Below are positions 5,742-10,207 of a stretch of 10,207 bases of DNA, one piece after another (the first letter of the stretch is position 1; each line of letters opens with the position of its first letter). The stretch is from NCBI GenBank assembly GCA_029260695.1, contig JAJDCT010000478.1, forward strand, positions 1-10,207, written 5' to 3'. The notes below the pieces were generated by a model. It was not told where the DNA came from and did no database searches. It saw nothing but the letters and a program-made list of their open reading frames with translations. A program made the position numbers and the translations under genes. Source of the stretch: Phycisphaeraceae bacterium. GTDB taxonomy: Bacteria; Planctomycetota; Phycisphaerae; Phycisphaerales; Phycisphaeraceae.

Positions 5742-7736
5742 ATGGCATTAGTCAGCGTGGCAAATCTGATATTGAGCTTCGGCGATCTACGTGTGCTGGA
5801 TGGGGTCAATCTGACCCTTGAGGCCGGGCAACACGTCGGGATGGTCGGGCGCAACGGCTGTGGGAAGTCGACGCTGTTGAAGCTGATCGGCAACCGCGGG
5901 GGCCTCAAGCCAGACAGCGGGCACGTCCAACTGGCGCGGGGCGCCAAGGCCGGCTACCTGACCCAGGACCCCGACCTGAACCCCGAAAACACCCTGCGGC
6001 AAGAGGCCGGGACGGCACTGGCGGAACTGGACACGCTGCACAAAGAGATCGATCAGGTCAGCCACGACATGGCCGAGGCCACGGGCGATGAGCTGGACCG
6101 GCTGCTGAAGCGCTACGAGCAGTTGGAAGTCAAGATGCACGCCCTGGGTGGCTACGCGACCGACCACCTGATCGACCAGATACTCCACGGGCTTGGGCTG
6201 ACCGATGATGTGTTTGACGTGAAGGTCCGCGACCTGTCCGGCGGGCAGAAGGGGCGGCTGGCGCTTGGTAAGCTGCTGCTATCGCACCCGGACGTGTTGC
6301 TGCTGGACGAGCCGACGAACCACCTGGACATCGCCGGGCGTCAGTGGCTCGAAGGTTTCCTCGCTACTTATTCCGGCGCGGTGCTGATGGTCAGCCACGA
6401 CCGCTGGGTGCTGGACCGGGTGGTGACAAAGATCTACGAGATGGAAGCCGGCCGGCTTGTGGAGTACCCGGGTAATTATCAGAAATACCGTGTCCAGCGT
6501 GCCGAGCGCCAATTGGCGCAGCAGCGTGCGTTCGACAAGCAGCAGACCTCGATGAAACAAGAGGCCGCGTTTATCGCAAGGTACAAGGCCGGCCAGCGCG
6601 CCAAGCAGGCCAAGGGCCGAGAGAAACGCCTGGACCGGTTCAAGCGCGATGATGCGCTGGAACGTCCGATCGAATTCGACACGATGAAGCTGAGATTCAA
6701 GGTCGGGCCCCGTTCCAGTGATAACGTCATCATTACCCACGAGCTGGGGGTTGAGTACGACAAACGAAAGCTGTTCGATCACCTCAGCGTCACCATTAAA
6801 CGCGGCGACACGATCGGGATAATAGGGCCCAACGGCGCGGGCAAGAGCACGGTGATCCGCTGCATGCTCGGAGAACAAGAGTCGACCCAAGGCCACGCCA
6901 AGCTCGGGTCGCAGGTGAATGTCGGGCACTACAAGCAGACCCACGAGCATCTGAATCTGTCCCTCACCGTGATGGAATACCTCAGGCCGATCACCGTCAA
7001 TCAACTCGAGCAGGAAGCGCGTGACCTTGCCGGTGCGTTTCTGTTTTCGGGTGACTCTCAGGACAAGCCGATGGAGGTGCTGTCCGGAGGTGAACGGAGC
7101 CGGGCTGTCTTGGCGGGCCTTGTCGCCGGCGGCCACAACCTGCTGGTGCTGGACGAGCCGACCAACCACTTGGACATCTCCAGCACCGAGCGATTGGAAG
7201 AGGCGTTGCGCCAATTCTGCGAGCCGGCCGCGGGGTATGGCGCGAACAAAAGCCCCGAAGGCACACTGCTGATCATCAGCCACGACCGGATGCTGCTGGA
7301 TAACCTCGCCACGCAATTGCTGGTGTTTGACGGGGAAGGCGGGGTGAAGCATTTCCTGGGGACATACAGCGAATACATCCAAACGCAGGGTGCCGACGCT
7401 GTGGTGAAAGACGACACCGTGCAAGCCGCACCAAAGCCCACGAAGTCTAAGACCGCCAAGCAGAAGGCACCGACCAAAACAGAGACCCCAAAAAACGCCA
7501 AGGGCGGCAAGCCGCAGCGTAAGAAGTCGCGTTACTCACACATGAGCCAATCCAAGCTCGACGCCATGATCGAAAAGACCGAGGCGAAGCTCGCCGAGTT
7601 GGATACGCTGTTGGCCGACCCCGAGGTCTACCAGGACGGACGCCGATTCAGCGAGTTGCATGACGAACGTGAGAAAGTGCAGGCGGAACTGACCCCGCTT
7701 GAAGCGGAGTGGGCTCGCCGGGCCGATGAGGGGTGA
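5742..7736 (+). CDS. ABC-F family ATPase (tandem nucleotide-binding domains, Uup/EttA-like)
   Basis: ABC-F proteins are soluble ABC ATPases without membrane domains that bind the ribosome and affect translation or antibiotic tolerance. This one is 664 aa. Domain 1 has Walker A GRNGCGKST (36-44), signature LSGGQ (165-169), Walker B with DEPTNHLD (189-196, catalytic Glu190) and H-loop SHD (218-220). A basic helical linker of the P-site-tRNA interaction type spans about 245-305. Domain 2 has Walker A GPNGAGKST (362-370), LSGGE (447-451), DEPTNHLD (471-478, Glu472) and SHD (513-515). A Lys/Pro-rich stretch (about 563-596) leads to a C-terminal coiled coil (about 601-660), as in Uup-like members. 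Both ATP sites look complete. An extra loop of about a dozen residues (EPAAGYGANKSPEG, 494-507) precedes the H-loop strand of domain 2. No Shine-Dalgarno precedes the ATG, but the N-terminus fits the family. It starts 34 bases after the PEP-CTERM gene, so read-through transcription is possible. Confidence 0.95.
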   Translation: MALVSVANLILSFGDLRVLDGVNLTLEAGQHVGMVGRNGCGKSTLLKLIGNRGGLKPDSGHVQLARGAKAGYLTQDPDLNPENTLRQEAGTALAELDTLHKEIDQVSHDMAEATGDELDRLLKRYEQLEVKMHALGGYATDHLIDQILHGLGLTDDVFDVKVRDLSGGQKGRLALGKLLLSHPDVLLLDEPTNHLDIAGRQWLEGFLATYSGAVLMVSHDRWVLDRVVTKIYEMEAGRLVEYPGNYQKYRVQRAERQLAQQRAFDKQQTSMKQEAAFIARYKAGQRAKQAKGREKRLDRFKRDDALERPIEFDTMKLRFKVGPRSSDNVIITHELGVEYDKRKLFDHLSVTIKRGDTIGIIGPNGAGKSTVIRCMLGEQESTQGHAKLGSQVNVGHYKQTHEHLNLSLTVMEYLRPITVNQLEQEARDLAGAFLFSGDSQDKPMEVLSGGERSRAVLAGLVAGGHNLLVLDEPTNHLDISSTERLEEALRQFCEPAAGYGANKSPEGTLLIISHDRMLLDNLATQLLVFDGEGGVKHFLGTYSEYIQTQGADAVVKDDTVQAAPKPTKSKTAKQKAPTKTETPKNAKGGKPQRKKSRYSHMSQSKLDAMIEKTEAKLAELDTLLADPEVYQDGRRFSELHDEREKVQAELTPLEAEWARRADEG

Positions 7737-7765
7737 AGCCGCGATGCCAGCAACCGCAGGCTGAT

Positions 7766-8602
7766 TCAGGCACCTGATTCTTCAATGGCAGCCGGTCTCA
7801 AGCCGACCGGGGGCTGGGGGTGGACCACTTCGGGCTGGTCCCAGAACTTGATTTTCTTGAACTTGCCCGGCGGCTTCTGATAAGGCATGTAGGTGTACTG
7901 CTTCTGCGCCGTGAAGAGTCTGCCCGGGTCCGCGGCGGCGAAGTCCAGCCAAGGGCCCCCGTCGGAGCCCAGGTCCTGCCCGGTTAGCTGTGTAAGAGAT
8001 ACCTTCGCGGTCTGGACGACACCGAAGTTGTGATCGGTCAGCGCGCCGACCAAAGCATTGAATACTGGTTTAGTTGGGTACTGCCCAAGCGCCGCAGCAG
8101 CCGCCAGCCGCACGTCGGCGTCTTCGTCGTCCGACATGGCCTGCATCAGTGGCCCGACCGCGTCCGTGTGGTGGATCTTCTGAAGCGCCTTGGCCGCCTC
8201 CCAGCGGACGAAGCCGGTCTCGTCTTTGAGTAAAGCGGTCAGTGTCGGTGCGTCCTGTGTAGTGCCATGTCGTCCAAGTGCATGAGCGCAGGCCGCGCGG
8301 ACGGTCGGGTCCTGGTCATCGATCAGCAGCCGATACATCTTCACGTACGGCTCTTCATGGCCAAAGTATGACGAAGAGAGCTGAGCAACGGAGCGCCGCC
8401 TGACGTCGGCGTCGTAGACGTTGAAGGCCTGCCTGGCGACCTGTGAAGGCGAAGGAGGGATCAATGGCTCGATCAGGTCCGCGAAGATATCCCCGCCGCC
8501 ATCCGGGCCGGTACATCCGGGCACAAGACAGGCCAGACAACATATGGCTGCAGCTAAGAGCGGGCTGACAGGGCCAAAGTTTGGATGAGGTTTGGTTCGC
8601 AT
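7766..8602 (-). CDS. HEAT-repeat lipoprotein
   Basis: The product (278 aa from the ATG at 8602) has a short N-region, a hydrophobic segment (LLAAAICCLACL) and a lipobox-like LVPGC at residues 26-30. It is therefore predicted to be lipid-anchored at Cys30 and exposed to the periplasm. The mature part has four or five HEAT/PBS-lyase-type helical repeats, recognisable by DPTVRAACAHALG, ETGFVRWEAAKALQ and DADVRLAAAAALG, then a Pro-rich C-terminus with Lys/Phe-rich KFKKIKFWDQP. Such repeats form protein-binding scaffolds, and no catalytic residues are evident. The frame stays open to an earlier ATG at 8632, which would add ten basic residues; neither start has a good ribosome site. The 8602 start is chosen because it gives a more usual signal length. 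The gene converges on the ABC-F gene (29 bases between stops) and is divergent from the UbiA-like gene. Its partner is unknown. Confidence 0.85.
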   Translation of the reverse strand: MRTKPHPNFGPVSPLLAAAICCLACLVPGCTGPDGGGDIFADLIEPLIPPSPSQVARQAFNVYDADVRRRSVAQLSSSYFGHEEPYVKMYRLLIDDQDPTVRAACAHALGRHGTTQDAPTLTALLKDETGFVRWEAAKALQKIHHTDAVGPLMQAMSDDEDADVRLAAAAALGQYPTKPVFNALVGALTDHNFGVVQTAKVSLTQLTGQDLGSDGGPWLDFAAADPGRLFTAQKQYTYMPYQKPPGKFKKIKFWDQPEVVHPQPPVGLRPAAIEESGA

Positions 8603-8712
8603 GGTAGAAAAGTGTATCGTGAGCCGTCGCATCCTGCACCGTTATCGGCAACCGTGGCACGGTTTCTTGACCTCGGGGCCCGCCTGAGGCGACCAAGGCG
8701 GTTGCATAACCA

Positions 8713-8727
8713 GACCCTTCGAGGGTC
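8713..8727 (+). promoter_or_regulatory. Hairpin covering the ribosome site of the UbiA-like gene
   Basis: GACCCT (8713-8718) and AGGGTC (8722-8727) are perfect inverted arms around TCG. The right arm and loop contain the GAGGG that is the best ribosome-site candidate for the ATG at 8735. If formed in the mRNA, the hairpin would hide this site. Confidence 0.4.
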
Positions 8728-8734
8728 GGGGGCT

Positions 8735-9712
8735 ATGAAAAACAAACCCGACAAACTGATCCGACTGCTGGAACTGGCCCGGCCGGCCATGCTGCCGGCC
8801 CTGGTCAGTGGGCTGTGGTTGATGGTGTTCCTGGCGTTTGGTGTCGAGCCGGCGGATCGGCGTAACACGGCACTGGACGAGATGGGGCTGGCCCTGGCCC
8901 TGATGTGGTCGGCAGTAGTCGCCGTCGGGCTGGGGGTATTCATGATGGCGCTCAACGACGCGTTGGATGCCCGCCACGACCGGGCGTTTGAGCCCGACCG
9001 GCCGATCCCCTCGGGACGGGTCACCCAACGAGCGGCGCTCGCACTGGCGCTGGCTGGGCTGCTGGCTGCTTTGGGGGCTGCCGTCACGTTTGGGCAGGTC
9101 AGCGTCGTGCTGGCGCTGGTCGCTGCCGGGGCGATCGTTTTTTACAACGTCGCGGGTCGGTTTGTCCCGGCCGTCGGCGTGGTCACCTTAGGGCTGGTGA
9201 TCGGCGTGACCGTCGTGATCCCCAACCCTCGTCTCGCTTTCGCCTGGCCGATCCTCCTGACCATGACCCACGTCATCGCCGCGGCGACCCTGCGCTACTT
9301 CCTGGCGGGCAAGCGCCCCAGGCTCTCACCGATCAACGGCTGGGGCATCTGCGTCGGGTGGGCGTTCTGGATCATGGTCGTGCTGGTACTGATCCGCGTC
9401 CGCACCGACAGCGTGACACACCACAGCCTGGGTGCCGTTTGGATCGGTCCATCCCTCGCCGCGGCGACATTCGGCCTGCTGACCTGGCTGATGCTCGGAC
9501 CTTCTGCACTGACACCCCGTGCCCGGCGCAGCACCGCAACAAGGTTCACACGGCTCGCCACCGCGTGGCTGATCGTCTTCGACGCAAGTTGGCTTCTGTC
9601 CGCCGGGCTCTGGTGGCAGGCGGGGGTGGTCTTGTTGCTATTGATTGTCGCTGCCCCACTTGCCGGCCTGGCTCATGTGAAACCGGTAGCACGTCCTCAG
9701 CCACCGACCTGA
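8735..9712 (+). CDS. UbiA-like polytopic membrane protein (divergent prenyltransferase family)
   Basis: This is a 325-aa, strongly hydrophobic protein with about eight or nine membrane segments. UbiA-family enzymes transfer prenyl groups to acceptors such as quinone precursors or haem, using two Asp-rich motifs that bind Mg-diphosphate. The first motif is clear: NDALDARHD (74-82), fitting NDxxDxxxD and followed by RPIPSGRV (89-96), the classic continuation. At the place of the second motif (about 185-198) the protein reads LRYFLAGKRPRLSP with no aspartate, so prenyl transfer may be lost or changed. The frame is open from 8585, but the ATG at 8735 is preferred because family similarity starts there (LLELARPAMLPAL) and GAGGG lies at 8721-8725, 9 bases upstream. 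The neighbouring HEAT lipoprotein is divergent. No quinone or haem genes are nearby to suggest a substrate. Confidence 0.75.
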   Translation: MKNKPDKLIRLLELARPAMLPALVSGLWLMVFLAFGVEPADRRNTALDEMGLALALMWSAVVAVGLGVFMMALNDALDARHDRAFEPDRPIPSGRVTQRAALALALAGLLAALGAAVTFGQVSVVLALVAAGAIVFYNVAGRFVPAVGVVTLGLVIGVTVVIPNPRLAFAWPILLTMTHVIAAATLRYFLAGKRPRLSPINGWGICVGWAFWIMVVLVLIRVRTDSVTHHSLGAVWIGPSLAAATFGLLTWLMLGPSALTPRARRSTATRFTRLATAWLIVFDASWLLSAGLWWQAGVVLLLLIVAAPLAGLAHVKPVARPQPPT

Positions 9713-9713
9713 T

Positions 9714-9729
9714 CCCCGTCATCACGGGG
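9714..9729 (+). terminator. Possible terminator hairpin after the UbiA-like gene
   Basis: CCCCGT (9714-9719) pairs with ACGGGG (9724-9729) across CATC, directly after the TGA stop. There is no T run after it, so it would be a weak or assisted terminator, or only an mRNA-end stabiliser. Confidence 0.35.
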
Positions 9730-9834
9730 TGGATTCACAAAGGTATTGCACGCACGAAGTAATTATTCTGCTTCCGCTCCCCCATTTCCCCGTCAACGAT
9801 GAAACAACGCCCTAACGGCACCGTCCTATCCTAC

Positions 9835-9839
9835 GGAGA
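9835..9839 (+). promoter_or_regulatory. Ribosome binding site of the last gene
   Basis: GGAGA lies 5 bases before the ATG at 9845. This supports that start over the earlier ATG at 9799, which is in a different frame and has no such site. Confidence 0.6.
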
Positions 9840-9844
9840 CCTTT

Positions 9845-10207
9845 ATGCTAAACACCAAAACCACCGTGAACCTCGTAGCCGCCCTCATCTTCACCTGCCT
9901 GACAGGCCAAACAGCCTCGGCCCAAGACGCACAGACCCAACCGGCGGGCGAGTTGACTATCACCGTGGTAGACCAAGCGGGCGAACCGGTCCGCGGCGTC
10001 TTGGTGGGGACCAAACGAAGTGAATGGGAATACGGCGACGGGGTTCTTAAGCAGGATGTACCGGGAAGCCTTGTCAAATGGAGCGGTAACGGGTTGCGGG
10101 CCGTGCCTTTGGTCACCGACGCGCGGGGACGGGTCAGCCTTCGTAATGACGATGTGTTTGCTTGGCGTCAACATAGGGCCATCTACGCGCAAGACCCAGC
10201 TGGCGGT
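9845..10207 (+). CDS. Secreted protein with carboxypeptidase-regulatory-like domain (3' end outside window)
   Basis: An open frame runs from the ATG at 9845 to the window edge without a stop (121 codons seen). The first 26 residues (MLNTKTTVNLVAALIFTC... ending ASA before Q27) are a good Sec signal peptide. After a short Gln/Thr-rich spacer, ELTITVVDQAGEPVRGVLVG (36-55) matches the opening strand-turn pattern of carboxypeptidase-regulatory-like or transthyretin-like beta-sandwich domains, in which a 'D-x-x-G-x-P-V-x-G-V' turn is typical. The following segment has VTDARGRVSLRND, the usual second half of such a fold. These domains are structural or binding modules on secreted proteins; any catalytic or anchoring part would lie beyond the right edge. 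The function is not identifiable from this portion. Confidence 0.8.
   Translation, partial: MLNTKTTVNLVAALIFTCLTGQTASAQDAQTQPAGELTITVVDQAGEPVRGVLVGTKRSEWEYGDGVLKQDVPGSLVKWSGNGLRAVPLVTDARGRVSLRNDDVFAWRQHRAIYAQDPAGG

Noticed and set aside
6279..7424. A 381-codon open frame on the minus strand
   Set aside because: It lies wholly antisense to the ABC-F gene, whose motifs are complete. The frame is a by-product of GC-rich codon use and has no recognisable domain or ribosome site.

Overview
The window reads as chromosomal DNA from a GC-rich Gram-negative bacterium with an exosortase/PEP-CTERM surface system. It is most likely a planctomycete of the Phycisphaerae type. This rests on inference from gene content: a divergent elongation factor G, an OprP/OprO-like outer-membrane porin, a PEP-CTERM protein built of HAF repeats, a HEAT-repeat lipoprotein and a divergent UbiA-like membrane protein. 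Several starts have weak or no Shine-Dalgarno sequence, which also fits. I see no tRNA, rRNA, CRISPR array, transposase or integrase.

Layout from left to right. Positions 2-1039 (+) are the C-terminal half of elongation factor G, cut by the window edge and closed by a strong intrinsic terminator (1077-1110). Positions 1160-1951 (+) encode an exported dienelactone-hydrolase-family enzyme. It converges on a porin gene read from the minus strand (2051-3397). A 327-base divergent gap with short hairpins leads to a small integral-membrane methyltransferase of the ICMT/PEMT type (3725-4165, +). A 304-base gap follows and holds the best promoter in the window (4351-4380). That promoter drives a HAF-repeat, PEP-CTERM protein gene (4470-5707, +), whose reading frame is broken by one missing base at a run of seven G (5204-5210). 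Next is a two-domain ABC-F ATPase (5742-7736, +). It converges on a HEAT-repeat lipoprotein (7766-8602, -), which is divergent from a UbiA-like polytopic membrane protein (8735-9712, +). The last gene (9845 to the right edge, +) is a secreted protein with a carboxypeptidase-regulatory-like fold; it runs out of the window.

The genes do not form one pathway. They are mostly single-gene units: two cytosolic translation factors (EF-G and ABC-F), and several envelope or exported proteins (hydrolase, porin, PEP-CTERM protein, lipoprotein, secreted protein, and two membrane enzymes of lipid or prenyl chemistry type). No defence or mobile system is visible. The most notable observations are the frame break in the PEP-CTERM gene, supported by repeat spacing of 132, 138, 138 and 137 bases, and the UbiA-like protein that keeps the first aspartate motif but lacks the second.
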